NCBI RefSeq assembly: GCF_000369805.1
Contig: NZ_KB850224.1
Coordinates: 1,225,924-1,289,923 of the forward strand
Direction: 5' to 3'
DNA: 64,000 nucleotides
Origin: Acinetobacter sp. NIPH 2100
GTDB taxonomy: Bacteria; Pseudomonadota; Gammaproteobacteria; Pseudomonadales; Moraxellaceae
A program made the translations under genes and the position numbers. The notes under the pieces are model-generated. The model ran no database searches, was not told the origin of the DNA, and saw nothing but the letters and a program-made list of their open reading frames with translations. Shown here piece by piece: positions 55,239 to 64,000 of this stretch. Positions within the stretch are counted from its first letter, which is position 1. Every line of letters begins with the position of its first letter.

Positions 55239-56747
55239 ATGAGTGCAGCAGAAATTGTGAATTGGGTAAATAGTATCATCTGGAGTAAGGGACTGATCTA
55301 TTTATGCCTAGGCGCAGGTTTATTTTTTTCGATTTTAACTCGATTTGTACAGGTTCGCCAAATTAAGGAAATGGCAAAACTGTTGATTAATGGTTCATCT
55401 TCAGCGCAAGGGATTTCATCATTCCAAGCGCTATCTGTTTCCCTATCAGGGCGTGTTGGTGTAGGTAATATTGCTGGTGTTGCGGCAGCAATTGGCTTCG
55501 GTGGCCCAGGTGCTGTGTTTTGGATGTGGCTGGTTGCATTTCTTGGTGCAAGTACTGCTTATGTCGAATCAACACTCGGTCAAATCTATAAAGTGGAGTA
55601 TCAGGGTGAATATCGTGGTGGTCCTGCATTCTATTTCGATCGTGGCTTGGGACAGCGTTGGTTAGGGATTCTATTTGCGATTGCAGCGATTATCTCGTGT
55701 GGCTTATTTTTACCAGGTATTCAAGCCAATGCTGTTGGCAATGCTTTTACCCAAATTACAGGTGAAGGGGCCATTGTCTTTGGTAATGTGGGTACCTATA
55801 AATTATTAGCACTTGTTATTATTGTTTGCTTATTGGCGATCATCATTTTTGGTGGCATCAAACGTATTGCTCGATTTGCAGAGTTGGTCGTGCCATTTAT
55901 GGCCTTGGGTTATATCTTGATGGCTCTCATTATTGTTGGAATGAATATCCAAGAGCTACCTGGTGTAATCAAACTAATTTTTGCAGATGCTTTTTCTCCA
56001 ATGGCTGGTTTAGGTGCGGCAATTGGTTGGGGGGTAAAACGTGGTGTTTATTCCAATGAGGCAGGTCAGGGTACTGGACCACATGCGGCAGCGGCGGCTG
56101 AGGTTCAACATCCAGCGCAGCAAGGGTTTGTGCAAGCCTTCTCGATTTATGTAGATACGTTGTTCGTCTGTTCTGCAACGGCATTTATGATTTTAATTAC
56201 GGGGATGTACAACGTACAAGGTACGTTGGAGGCAGGACAGTTTATTGTTCAAAATGTGGCCACGACAACAGAGATTGGTTCACCTGCATTTACGCAAATG
56301 GCTGTTAGTACTGTGTTTGGTGGCTTTGGTCAAATCTTTGTGGCTTTAGCTGTGTTCTTCTTTGCCTTTACAACAATTGTGGCCTATTACTATATTGCGG
56401 AAACCAATATTACTTATCTCAGCTATATCACTAAAACACCATCACTATTGTTCATCACCAAATGCTTCATTATGCTTTCTGTGGCTTATGGTGTCGTAAG
56501 CGCAACGGGTTATATTTGGGGAATTGGTGATATCGGTGTTGGGTTAATGGCTTGGATCAATATTATTGGCATTATCGTCACTTATTTTATTTGGAAACCG
56601 ACTATTAAAGCTTTACGTGACTATGAAGAACAACAAAAAGCAGGCGTTAAGGAGTTTACATTTGACCCAATCAAATTGGGTATCCGTAATGCAACTTTTT
56701 GGGAGGAGCGTCTCAAAAACAAACAGAAGCAATCTTCTAATGATTGA
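55239..56747 (+). CDS. Alanine/glycine:cation symporter (AGCS family)
   Basis: This 502-residue membrane protein has the AGCS pattern with about ten to eleven membrane segments. It shows SLSGRVGVGNIAGVAAAIGF near residue 70, FLGASTAYVESTLGQIYK near 105, and GVYSNEAGQGTGPHAAAAAE near 275. Family members take up alanine or glycine with sodium. ATG 55239 is preferred since AAGG lies nine bases upstream; two in-frame starts six to nine bases earlier are too close to it. It has its own terminator. Confidence 0.94.
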   Translation: MSAAEIVNWVNSIIWSKGLIYLCLGAGLFFSILTRFVQVRQIKEMAKLLINGSSSAQGISSFQALSVSLSGRVGVGNIAGVAAAIGFGGPGAVFWMWLVAFLGASTAYVESTLGQIYKVEYQGEYRGGPAFYFDRGLGQRWLGILFAIAAIISCGLFLPGIQANAVGNAFTQITGEGAIVFGNVGTYKLLALVIIVCLLAIIIFGGIKRIARFAELVVPFMALGYILMALIIVGMNIQELPGVIKLIFADAFSPMAGLGAAIGWGVKRGVYSNEAGQGTGPHAAAAAEVQHPAQQGFVQAFSIYVDTLFVCSATAFMILITGMYNVQGTLEAGQFIVQNVATTTEIGSPAFTQMAVSTVFGGFGQIFVALAVFFFAFTTIVAYYYIAETNITYLSYITKTPSLLFITKCFIMLSVAYGVVSATGYIWGIGDIGVGLMAWINIIGIIVTYFIWKPTIKALRDYEEQQKAGVKEFTFDPIKLGIRNATFWEERLKNKQKQSSND

Positions 56748-56775
56748 ATTATAAATCAATATTTTCTCCAATAGA

Positions 56776-56806
56776 AAAAGAGTGGCTTCAATCGCCACTC
56801 TTTTAT
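56776..56806 (+). terminator. Terminator of the AGCS symporter gene
   Basis: An 11-base perfect stem aaaagagtggc / gccactctttt with a seven-base loop and T-rich tail. Confidence 0.92.
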
Positions 56807-56878
56807 TTTAAAGTGCCTTTTTATGACTGACGTGTTGCCCTCATAAGTTCATTGTATTGTTTTAACCTTGTGCGTATG

Positions 56879-56890
56879 ATCGAATTCGAT
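56879..56890. promoter_or_regulatory. Perfect palindrome ahead of cycA
   Basis: ATCGAATTCGAT is a perfect 12-base palindrome in the 220-base gap ahead of cycA. It may bind a regulator; no family-specific match is claimed. Confidence 0.25.
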
Positions 56891-57040
56891 TGTATTTCAC
56901 TTGAAAAAAATACAGGTAAAACATTTCTTAGCGAAAGCAAGCCAACTCATGGATAACGAGAAAAGATACTAAAAATGGTACGAATCGTTGTTAGGCGTTG
57001 TTGTCGCTAATGAACTAAAACACTGGAGAGTTTTTGTAAA

Positions 57041-58453
57041 ATGTCGAATCAAAATCTGAGTGAGGCTGCTGAACAAAGCGGACTTCACCGTAGTCTATCT
57101 AATCGACATCTACAGTTGATTGCGATTGGCGGTGCCATTGGAACAGGGTTGTTCATGGGATCTGGTAAAACCATTAGTTTAGCTGGACCATCAATTCTAT
57201 TTATTTACATGACCATTGGTTTGATGGTGTTCTTCGTAATGCGCGCATTAGGGGAATTATTACTATCAAACTTGAACTATAAATCTTTTATCGATTTATC
57301 GACGGATTTAATTGGCCCTTGGGCGGGTTATTTTGTGGGTTGGACCTACTGGCTCTGCTGGGTCACCATCGGTATCGCAGATTTATCCGCCATTATTTAT
57401 TATCTCGAATTCTTTAATGGTGGTGAATCCTTCAGTGCGGCTGGTGGTTTACTGATTAGTACCGTAGCTATTCTATTCGTACTTGGTTTGAACTTGGTCA
57501 CCGTAAAGCTGTTTGGTGAAATGGAGTTCTGGTTTGCAATGGTGAAGATCACGGCGATTATTGTCTTGATTGCTGTTGGTTTATGGATGATCTTTACTGG
57601 ATTTACCAGCACTACAGGTACCGTTGCTAGTGTGTCTAACTTATGGACACATGGTGGTATGTTCCCTAAAGGCTTAGATGGTTTCTTGGCCGGTTTCCAG
57701 ATTGCGATTTTCGCCTTTGTTGGTGTGGAATTGGTGGGTACAACTGCTGCTGAAACACAAGATCCAAAACGCAATTTACCAAAAGCGATTAACTCGATTC
57801 CAATTCGTATCATTATTTTCTATGTATTGGCATTATTCGTGGTGATGTGTGTGACGCCTTGGGATCAAATTAATCCTAAAGTAAGTCCATTCGTCAATAT
57901 CTTCTCGCAAGCGGGGATTGCATCTGCTGCGATCATTATGAACTTGGTGGTGTTGTCTTCGGTCATGTCATCAATGAACAGCGGTGTCTTCTCGACCAGT
58001 CGTATGTTGTTTGGTTTATCTGGAGATAATCAAGCACCGAAACTATTCGGAAAACTGTCTAAATCTGCGGTACCTGCAAAAGCATTGATTTTCTCGTCTA
58101 TCTGTATCTTTATTGGTGCATTTGTACAGTTTGTTTATAAATTACAAACGGGTACCAATGACGAAGTTACCGCGTTTACTTTAGCAACGACCTTATCAAC
58201 GATTCTGTTTATCTGTGTATGGATCATTATTATGTGGAGTTATATTAACTACCGCAAAAATCGTCCTGAACTACATGCACAGTCTACATTTAAATTGCCT
58301 GGCGGCGTGTTTACATGTTGGATTGTGATTTTATTCTTCCTTGCAACAATTTACTTCCTAGCGTTGGATGAAACGACTTTAGAATCATTAAAAGTCAGTC
58401 CAATCTGGTTCGTGATTTTGGCCATTGGTTATTTCTTCTATAAGAAAAAGTAA
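57041..58453 (+). CDS. cycA: D-serine/D-alanine/glycine permease
   Basis: This 470-residue APC-family transporter has twelve predicted membrane segments. It closely follows E. coli CycA at several points recalled from memory: RHLQLIAIGGAIGTGLFMGS, GPWAGYFVGWTYWLCWV, MEFWFAMVKITAI and SGVFSTSRMLFGL. It imports D-serine, D-alanine and glycine. GGAGA lies ten bases ahead of the ATG. It follows an alanine/glycine symporter gene in the same direction but behind that gene's terminator, so the two are separate units with overlapping substrates. Confidence 0.92.
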   Translation: MSNQNLSEAAEQSGLHRSLSNRHLQLIAIGGAIGTGLFMGSGKTISLAGPSILFIYMTIGLMVFFVMRALGELLLSNLNYKSFIDLSTDLIGPWAGYFVGWTYWLCWVTIGIADLSAIIYYLEFFNGGESFSAAGGLLISTVAILFVLGLNLVTVKLFGEMEFWFAMVKITAIIVLIAVGLWMIFTGFTSTTGTVASVSNLWTHGGMFPKGLDGFLAGFQIAIFAFVGVELVGTTAAETQDPKRNLPKAINSIPIRIIIFYVLALFVVMCVTPWDQINPKVSPFVNIFSQAGIASAAIIMNLVVLSSVMSSMNSGVFSTSRMLFGLSGDNQAPKLFGKLSKSAVPAKALIFSSICIFIGAFVQFVYKLQTGTNDEVTAFTLATTLSTILFICVWIIIMWSYINYRKNRPELHAQSTFKLPGGVFTCWIVILFFLATIYFLALDETTLESLKVSPIWFVILAIGYFFYKKK

Positions 58454-58474
58454 GCTTTTAGCCAATGAATGATG

Positions 58475-58505
58475 AAAACGTCGACTTTAAGGTCGGCGTT
58501 TTTTA
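58475..58505 (+). terminator. Terminator of cycA
   Basis: An 11-base stem aaaacgtcgac / gtcggcgtttt with one G-T pair and a six-base loop, then T residues. Confidence 0.9.
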
Positions 58506-58595
58506 TGCTTAATTGTTTTATTCATTGAAGTTTAGACTTTAGCCAATCTGATGATCACGCTATACTGCTCCGAATTGTAAAAGTTAGGTGCTCAG

Positions 58596-58835
58596 ATGCT
58601 TAAAGTCATTTGTTCAATCAGTTTATTGCTCAGCAGTGTGGTTTTAACTGCATGTGGTCAGTCAGGTGCATTGCAATTGCCATCTGATCCAAACTACGAC
58701 AACCGTGCAAAATATCTGCTTTATAAAAATGAAGCATCTCAGGCGAAAGCATCGTCAGCAAGCAAAGCAGATGATGTAAAAATGGAAAGCCCAGCGACGT
58801 CTTCAACGACTCAATCACAGACCATCTCACCTTAA
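58596..58835 (+). CDS. lptM: LptM-type small lipoprotein
   Basis: This 79-residue protein has a lipoprotein signal with lipobox LTAC (Cys20) followed by GQSGALQLPSDPN, the LptM/YifL pattern 'CGxxGpLxlP'. The rest is rich in Ser, Ala and Lys and probably disordered. In E. coli LptM helps mature the LptD/E complex. Its place directly ahead of lysA and dapF, 22 bases before lysA, is the conserved position of this gene in gammaproteobacteria. Confidence 0.85.
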   Translation: MLKVICSISLLLSSVVLTACGQSGALQLPSDPNYDNRAKYLLYKNEASQAKASSASKADDVKMESPATSSTTQSQTISP

Positions 58836-58857
58836 GTTTGTAAATAAGGACATCTTC

Positions 58858-60108
58858 ATGAGTTTCACTCGCATTAATGGAGTATTGCATGCTGAGCAAT
58901 GTTCACTGGATCAGCTCGCACAGCAATACGGCACGCCTTTGTATGTTTATTCAAAAGCAACTTTTGAAAAGCATTACTTGGATATGCACCGTGCTTTTGA
59001 TTTTATTGATCATCAAATCTGTTATGCAGTGAAGTCAAACTCAAATTTGGCTGTTTTGAATGTATTGGCTAAAGTAGGCGCAGGCTTTGACATCGTGACC
59101 GGTGGAGAGTTAGCACGTGTATTGGCGGCAGGGGGTGATCCTGCAAAAATCGTATTCTCTGGTTTGGGCAAATCTGAAGCAGATATTGAAAAAGCCTTAG
59201 ATGTTGGGATTGCATGCTTCAATGTCGAGTCACATGCCGAGCTAGATCGCATTCAAAAAGTTGCAGCGAAATTAGGCAAAAAAGCACCGATTTCTTTGCG
59301 TGTAAACCCAGATGTTGATGCAAAAACGCATCCTTATATCTCGACTGGTTTGAAAGAAAATAAGTTTGGTATTCCAAGCGATACCGTTGATGAAACTTAT
59401 CAATATGCAGCTTCATTGCCAAATCTTGAGATTGTTGGGATTGATTGTCATATTGGTTCGCAGTTGACTGAAACCAAACCATTTGTCGATGCACTTGATC
59501 GTGTCATTTTGATGATTGAGCAATTGAAAAACTTAGGTATCAACCTCAAACATATTGATATCGGTGGTGGTTTAGGTGTGCGTTATAAAGATGAAACGCC
59601 ACCGAGTGTTGAAGAATATGCCGATGCGATGCGTCCCGCTTTAGAGAAACTTGGTTTGAAAGTCTATATGGAACCAGGGCGTAGTATTTCGGCGAATGCA
59701 GGCGCATTATTAACCAAAGTTGATCTATTAAAACCAACCAATCACCGCAACTTTGCCATTATTGATGCAGCGATGAATGATTTAATTCGTCCCGCTTTAT
59801 ATGAAGCTTGGATGGATATTCAATCGGTGAACCCGAATGCTGATGTTGACGTGAAAACTTGGGATTTGGTCGGTGCCATCTGCGAAACAGGTGATTTCTT
59901 GGGTAAAGAGCGTGACTTGGCCCTTCAGGAAAATGATGTGTTGGCAGTACTCGGTGCAGGTGCATACGGTTTTGTGATGAGCTCTAACTACAATACCCGT
60001 GGCCGAGCTGCTGAAGTTATGGTCAGTGGTGATCAAGCCTATTTAATTCGTGAACGTGAAACCATAGAATCACTTTGGGAAAAAGAGCGTTTGTTGCCTG
60101 AGGAGTAA
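58858..60108 (+). CDS. lysA: Diaminopimelate decarboxylase
   Basis: This 416-residue fold-III PLP enzyme makes lysine from meso-diaminopimelate. The PLP lysine is K59 in CYAVKSNSNLAVL. Other family motifs are FDIVTGGELARVLAAGG, HIGSQLTE, IDIGGGLGVRY, EPGRSISANAG and the substrate cysteine region GAICETGDFLGKER. It lies between lptM and dapF in one unit, six bases ahead of dapF. Confidence 0.97.
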   Translation: MSFTRINGVLHAEQCSLDQLAQQYGTPLYVYSKATFEKHYLDMHRAFDFIDHQICYAVKSNSNLAVLNVLAKVGAGFDIVTGGELARVLAAGGDPAKIVFSGLGKSEADIEKALDVGIACFNVESHAELDRIQKVAAKLGKKAPISLRVNPDVDAKTHPYISTGLKENKFGIPSDTVDETYQYAASLPNLEIVGIDCHIGSQLTETKPFVDALDRVILMIEQLKNLGINLKHIDIGGGLGVRYKDETPPSVEEYADAMRPALEKLGLKVYMEPGRSISANAGALLTKVDLLKPTNHRNFAIIDAAMNDLIRPALYEAWMDIQSVNPNADVDVKTWDLVGAICETGDFLGKERDLALQENDVLAVLGAGAYGFVMSSNYNTRGRAAEVMVSGDQAYLIRERETIESLWEKERLLPEE

Positions 60109-60114
60109 ATTGAG

Positions 60115-60969
60115 ATGTATTTAGAATTTACCAAAATGCATGGTTTGGGCAATGATTTTATGGTCGTTGACCTCGTGACCCAGCGAGCTTATTTAGATAC
60201 AGTGACGATTCAGCGGTTAGCTGATCGTCATTTCGGTGTGGGCTTTGATCAACTACTGATCGTTGAACCACCTGATTTGCCAGATGTTGATTTTAAATAT
60301 CGAATCTTTAATGCTGACGGCTCAGAAGTAGAGCAGTGTGGTAATGGCGTGCGTTGTTTCGCTCGCTTTGTACATGAGCGTCAACTCACGACCAAAACCA
60401 AGATTCGTGTGCAAACCAAAGCAGGTATCGTTGAGCCTGAATTGGGTGCCAATGGTTGGGTGCGCGTCAATATGGGGCAACCGAAGTTTCTTCCAGAAGA
60501 AATTCCGTTTGTGACTCAAGAGCATGAAGATATTGAAGGCTTATATGGATTGGCACTAGCTGACAATCAAAGCATTAATATTGATGTGGTGAACATGGGA
60601 AATCCGCATGCGGTCACCATTGTTCCTGATGTATTGACTGCGGATGTTGAGCGTATAGGACCACAAGTGGAATCACATGCACGTTTTCCTGCACGTGTGA
60701 ATGCAGGATTTATGCAAATCATCGATGAAAAGCATATCCGTTTACGTGTGTTCGAACGTGGTGTAGGGGAAACTCTAGCGTGCGGTACAGGTGCTTGTGC
60801 AGCCGCTGTCAGTGGCATGCGTCAGGGTTTGTTAGCCAATGAAGTTGAAGTTCAACTTGCAGGTGGTAAGTTACATATCGCTTGGCGTGAAGGTGATGTG
60901 GTCTGGATGACAGGTCCAACCACGCATGTTTATGATGCCCGTTTGGATTTAAGATATTTCCAAGGTTAA
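60115..60969 (+). CDS. dapF: Diaminopimelate epimerase
   Basis: This 284-residue enzyme turns LL- into meso-diaminopimelate using two cysteines: C75 in [11 protein letters not shown] and C223 in [10 protein letters not shown]. The N-terminus [15 protein letters not shown] is the family hallmark. It thus supplies the substrate of LysA encoded just upstream. A clear terminator follows. Confidence 0.97.
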   Translation: MYLEFTKMHGLGNDFMVVDLVTQRAYLDTVTIQRLADRHFGVGFDQLLIVEPPDLPDVDFKYRIFNADGSEVEQCGNGVRCFARFVHERQLTTKTKIRVQTKAGIVEPELGANGWVRVNMGQPKFLPEEIPFVTQEHEDIEGLYGLALADNQSINIDVVNMGNPHAVTIVPDVLTADVERIGPQVESHARFPARVNAGFMQIIDEKHIRLRVFERGVGETLACGTGACAAAVSGMRQGLLANEVEVQLAGGKLHIAWREGDVVWMTGPTTHVYDARLDLRYFQG

Positions 60970-60983
60970 TGATCTAAGATTTA

Positions 60984-61013
60984 AAAAAGCGCGTTTTAAT
61001 TAACGCGCTTTTT
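60984..61013. terminator. Terminator shared by dapF and the converging exporter gene
   Basis: A 12-base perfect stem aaaaagcgcgtt / aacgcgcttttt with a six-base loop and A and T runs on both sides. Confidence 0.93.
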
Positions 61014-61018
61014 ATTAT

Positions 61019-61630
61019 TTATCGTTTGCTGAATGCCAGTTTCAATGCAAACAGGATAAAAATACTGCCTGTAATCCGATCCATATATTTAATGAATTTT
61101 GGTCGTTTTAAATAGCCAGAAATGGACTGCATCGCGGTGATCAGGAAAATGGACCAGATAAAGCCAATCAGCACATGAATCATCACCAAACCCATGGTCC
61201 AAATGACTGGTGAGGAAGACTGTGGGATAAATTGCGGTAAAAATGAGATATAAAAAATGCCGACTTTCGGATTGAGTAAATTACCCCAGAAGCCCTTAAT
61301 AAACCAGTTCTGCGTTGCAGTCGTTCCATTGATATTTGCAAGTTGGGTACGTGGTTTTAAAAGCAGATTTAAACCTAACCATGTCAGATAAATTGCGCCC
61401 ATCCACTTTAAGGCATTGAAAGCAAGGTCGGAGGTCATCAATAAAGCCCCTAAACCGCAGGCCACAATCACACCCCAGACGATACAGCCCAAATTAATAC
61501 CCAATGCAGCTTGGAATGCTTTCGCTTTGCCTTCTAATGTCGCTGTACGAATGATAAGCGTGGTATCAAGGCCAGGCGTAAGTGTCAGCAGGGTAATGGC
61601 GATCAGATAAGGAATAAGGGTTGTGAACAT
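61019..61630 (-). CDS. LysE/RhtB-family amino-acid exporter
   Basis: This 203-residue membrane protein has about six hydrophobic segments and the family start LLTLTPGLDTTLIIRTATLE, with GINLGCIVWGVIVACGLGAL and GFWGNLLNPKVGIFYISFLP. Rht-type transporters export amino acids such as threonine or homoserine. It is convergent with dapF. The substrate here is unknown, although being next to lysine-pathway genes is suggestive only. Confidence 0.93.
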   Translation of the reverse strand: MFTTLIPYLIAITLLTLTPGLDTTLIIRTATLEGKAKAFQAALGINLGCIVWGVIVACGLGALLMTSDLAFNALKWMGAIYLTWLGLNLLLKPRTQLANINGTTATQNWFIKGFWGNLLNPKVGIFYISFLPQFIPQSSSPVIWTMGLVMIHVLIGFIWSIFLITAMQSISGYLKRPKFIKYMDRITGSIFILFALKLAFSKR

Positions 61631-61766
61631 GATAAGAGCGGCTATTGCGTACTGATATAAGAATTGTAGTACAGCAATAGATCTGCTTCGAGACTTGTTT
61701 AGCTTGATTTGGAAAAAAATTTGTTAGACTGTAGCTGTTAATTCCTGCATAACTTTGGAGAGCGAT

Positions 61767-62681
61767 TTGGAAAGCCCAGAAAAACTGCTGTCCATGTGGT
61801 TAAAAGAACGAATGATTCAAAATCAATCTGAACATACGATTGCGGCCTATCAACGTGATTTAACCGATTTCTTTCAGTTTTGCGAATATAAACAATTACA
61901 GCTACAAGATATTGAAGCATCTGATTTGAGGGAATATCTGGCGACACGCGTTGAACGAGATCAATTAAGTTCCAGTAGCTTGCAGCGTCATTTGACTTCA
62001 ATTCGTCAATTTATGAAGTGGGCAGAACAAGGCCAATATCTAGAACAGAATCCATCTGAAGATTTTAAATTAAAACGTCAGCCACGACCTTTACCAGGGA
62101 TGATTGACATTGAAACTGTACATCAAATCTTAGATCAAATTGCTCCTGAAAAGCCGCTTGAACAACAGCTATGGTTACGTGATAAAGCCATGCTTGAATT
62201 GTTATATTCAAGTGGTTTACGTTTGGCTGAATTGCAGGGTTTAACGGTTAAAGATATTGATTTTAATCGACAGCTGCTACGTATTACTGGTAAAGGTAAC
62301 AAAACTCGGATCGTTCCATTCGGAACCAAAGCCAAAGACAGTCTAGTGGAGTGGCTGAAAATCTATCGGATTTGGCAAGGGGGTTTTAATGCTGAGTCAG
62401 CAGTTTTTATTTCGCAACGGGGCAATGCCTTAACACCTCGACAGATTGAAAATCGAGTCAAACTACAGGCGCAACGCGCAGGCGTGAATGTCGACCTGCA
62501 TCCACATTTATTACGCCATTGTTTTGCCAGCCACATGCTTTCAGCCAGTGGTGATTTACGGTCTGTGCAGGAGATGCTGGGGCACAGTAATCTATCGACC
62601 ACTCAAATTTATACCCATGTTGACTTTGAGCAACTGGCCAAAGTTTATGATCAAACGCATCCGCGCGCGCAAAAAAGCTAA
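61767..62681 (+). CDS. xerC: Site-specific tyrosine recombinase XerC
   Basis: This 304-residue recombinase acts at dif with XerD to resolve chromosome dimers. The catalytic set is visible: R152 in SSGLRLAEL, the beta-hairpin lysine in GKGNKTRIV, HxxR in HLLRHCFASH, the second His in GHSNLSTTQ and Tyr near 282 in TQIYTHVDF. The N-terminal SAM-like domain (SEHTIAAYQRDLTDFF) is complete. It appears to start at TTG 61767 with GGAG six to seven bases upstream; ATG 61794 is possible but would trim the first helix. Confidence 0.93.
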   Translation: MESPEKLLSMWLKERMIQNQSEHTIAAYQRDLTDFFQFCEYKQLQLQDIEASDLREYLATRVERDQLSSSSLQRHLTSIRQFMKWAEQGQYLEQNPSEDFKLKRQPRPLPGMIDIETVHQILDQIAPEKPLEQQLWLRDKAMLELLYSSGLRLAELQGLTVKDIDFNRQLLRITGKGNKTRIVPFGTKAKDSLVEWLKIYRIWQGGFNAESAVFISQRGNALTPRQIENRVKLQAQRAGVNVDLHPHLLRHCFASHMLSASGDLRSVQEMLGHSNLSTTQIYTHVDFEQLAKVYDQTHPRAQKS

Positions 62682-63119
62682 ATCTTGATATATTATGTTG
62701 CAAATTTGAGCGTTTAATCATCGATGACTTTTCCACTTTATTCGCAATATCTGTTGAATTGTTGTTCTTACTTAATTGCCACATTTTTGCAAAACCTGAA
62801 AGCCGTCAGTTTTTACTCGAAATGATCCGTTACAGTGCACGTAGGCAAGATCGAAAAAGCCTGTTTTAGATCGTTGAATTTTATAAAATATTAAAAAAAT
62901 CAAAGTTTAATATCTATTATTCTTGTTAACTAAATTTATAAAATGGATAACTATTTTCAATATGTGAACTGAGCGTTTCATCTTTTTTATAGCTGTAGCG
63001 GAAATTGTGACTTGACCGAAATGCCAAATACATTGCAAGATAGGGCACCTAAAAAGTTTCGATCGAAGAGTTAGAATGCTCTTCATTACATTTACTTGCT
63101 TAGAACAGCCGAGGATTAC
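62682..63119. other. Intergenic region ahead of etfBA
   Basis: This 438-base AT-rich region must hold the etfBA promoter. A small inverted repeat gaagag / ctcttc lies at 63065-63084, about 35 bases ahead of etfB. An open stretch at about 62696-62870 lacks a start and was not called. Confidence 0.45.
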
Positions 63120-63869
63120 ATGAAGGCTCTTGTCGCTGTAAAACGTGTGGTTGATGCCAACGTTAAAGTTCGTGTTAAGCCGGACAATAGTGGGGTTGAC
63201 CTTACCAACGTTAAGATGTCAATCAACCCATTTTGTGAAATCGCAGTGGAAGAAGCGGTTCGCTTAAAAGAAAAAGGAACAGTTTCTGAAATCGTTGTTG
63301 TTTCAGTGGGTTCTAAAGACGCTCAAGAACAAATTCGTTCTGCAATGGCTTTAGGTGCTGACCGCGGTATTTTAGTTGAAACTGCTGATGAAGTTGGCGC
63401 TTTAGAAGTTGCTAAAATCTTGAAAGGCGTTGTTGATGCTGAAAAACCAGAACTTATTCTTCTTGGTAAACAAGCAATTGATGATGACTCTAACCAAGTA
63501 GGTCAAATGCTTGGTGCTTTACTTGGTGCAGGTCAAGGTACTTTTGCATCTGAAGTTAAAGTTGATGGCGGTAAAGTTCAAGTAACTCGTGAAGTGGATG
63601 GCGGTTTGCAAACTGTTGAGCTTGTACTACCAGCAATCATCACGACTGACTTACGTTTGAATGAGCCACGTTATGCTGCTCTTCCAAACATCATGAAAGC
63701 ACGTAAAAAGCCACTTGATACTAAATCACCTGCTGATTATGGCGTTGCAACGGGTACTAAACTTAAAACAATTAAAGTTGAAGCACCTGCTGAACGTAAA
63801 GCTGGCGTACAAGTGAAGTCTGTAGACGAGCTTGTTGAAAAATTGAAAAACGAAGCGAAAGTGATCTAA
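63120..63869 (+). CDS. etfB: Electron transfer flavoprotein beta subunit
   Basis: This 249-residue protein starts [20 protein letters not shown] and carries the ETF-beta signature region ([20 protein letters not shown] and [20 protein letters not shown], near residues 160-200). It forms a heterodimer with EtfA that passes electrons from acyl-CoA and other dehydrogenases to the quinone pool. ATG 63120 has GAGG five bases upstream; the longer frame adds eight residues without a site. etfA follows after 17 bases. Confidence 0.96.
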   Translation: MKALVAVKRVVDANVKVRVKPDNSGVDLTNVKMSINPFCEIAVEEAVRLKEKGTVSEIVVVSVGSKDAQEQIRSAMALGADRGILVETADEVGALEVAKILKGVVDAEKPELILLGKQAIDDDSNQVGQMLGALLGAGQGTFASEVKVDGGKVQVTREVDGGLQTVELVLPAIITTDLRLNEPRYAALPNIMKARKKPLDTKSPADYGVATGTKLKTIKVEAPAERKAGVQVKSVDELVEKLKNEAKVI

Positions 63870-63886
63870 TACAGAAGGATAAAATC

Positions 63887-64000
63887 ATGAGTATTTTAGT
63901 TATCGCTGATCACAACAACCAGACACTTAACGGTGCAACTTTAAACGTTGTTGCGGCAGCTCAAAAAATCGGTGGTGATATTACTGTATTAGTTGCTGGT
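63887..64000 (+). CDS. etfA: Electron transfer flavoprotein alpha subunit (partial, 5' end)
   Basis: The first 38 codons are present: MSILVIADHNNQTLNGATL, then NVVAAAQKIGGDITVLVAG, the standard EtfA N-terminus. AAGGAT lies six to seven bases upstream. The gene runs off the window edge. Confidence 0.93.
   Translation, partial: MSILVIADHNNQTLNGATLNVVAAAQKIGGDITVLVAG

Noticed and set aside
62696-62870. Open stretch of about 58 codons after xerC, ending RYSARRQDRKSLF
   Set aside because: No start codon with a ribosome binding site, no recognisable family; an open run of this length is expected by chance somewhere in the six frames.

Overview
The window looks like a chromosomal segment of a non-fermenting gammaproteobacterium, almost certainly Acinetobacter. 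The reasons are AT-rich DNA, an Acinetobacter-style type VI secretion block, an encapsulin-cysteine desulfurase operon of the kind described in A. baumannii, the order lptM-lysA-dapF...xerC, and a dispersed GC-rich intergenic repeat of the 'ccctttgaaaaagggggatttagggggat' type. I saw no tRNA, rRNA, IS element, prophage or CRISPR array.

Layout. 1-7.5 kb: the end of a type VI secretion cluster (tssG tail, an unassigned membrane protein, tssM, tagF, an OmpA-domain protein, PAAR tip), closed by a terminator. 7.7-11.1 kb: a probable Fur-controlled TonB-dependent haem/haemoglobin-type receptor and a secreted EF-hand protein. 11.4-15 kb: modABC behind a ModE-like palindrome, then a convergent chrA. 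15-22.4 kb (minus strand): an eight-gene unit made of a GntR regulator, an AprA-like flavoprotein, an AprB-like 4Fe-4S ferredoxin, a sulfonate/nitrate-type ABC transporter, a HEAT-repeat protein and a DUF971 protein. I cannot match it to a characterised pathway, and it is my main candidate for an undescribed system. 22.6-24.3 kb: a LysR regulator and divergent LysE-type exporter.

24.3-29 kb (minus): rhodanese, serine O-acetyltransferase, family 2 encapsulin shell and a cysteine desulfurase with a long disordered N-terminal cargo region, that is, a sulfur-handling nanocompartment. It is divergent from tauABCD (29.3-32.9 kb), so 15-33 kb is largely a sulfur-acquisition neighbourhood. 33.2-40.5 kb: an AraC regulator, a ceramidase-like amidohydrolase, an ALO-type flavin oxidase, a fold-III PLP enzyme, a small exported protein and a FadL-type porin, which together suggest uptake and breakdown of an amide-linked lipid.

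40.7-46 kb: small stress and housekeeping genes (uspA, DUF2505, peptide deformylase, glutaminase-STAS), then a small accessory pocket with a DUF559 nuclease-like gene and a TIGR02391-type gene interrupted by an in-frame amber codon. The latter is bracketed by two copies of the dispersed repeat. 46-64 kb: core genome with metH, a PiT phosphate transporter behind Pho-box-like repeats, a Tim44-like protein, radA, an AGCS symporter, cycA, lptM-lysA-dapF, an RhtB exporter, xerC, and etfB with the start of etfA.

All family assignments come from reading motifs by eye; no database search was run. Start codons were moved from the longest open frame where a ribosome binding site and family length argued for it.
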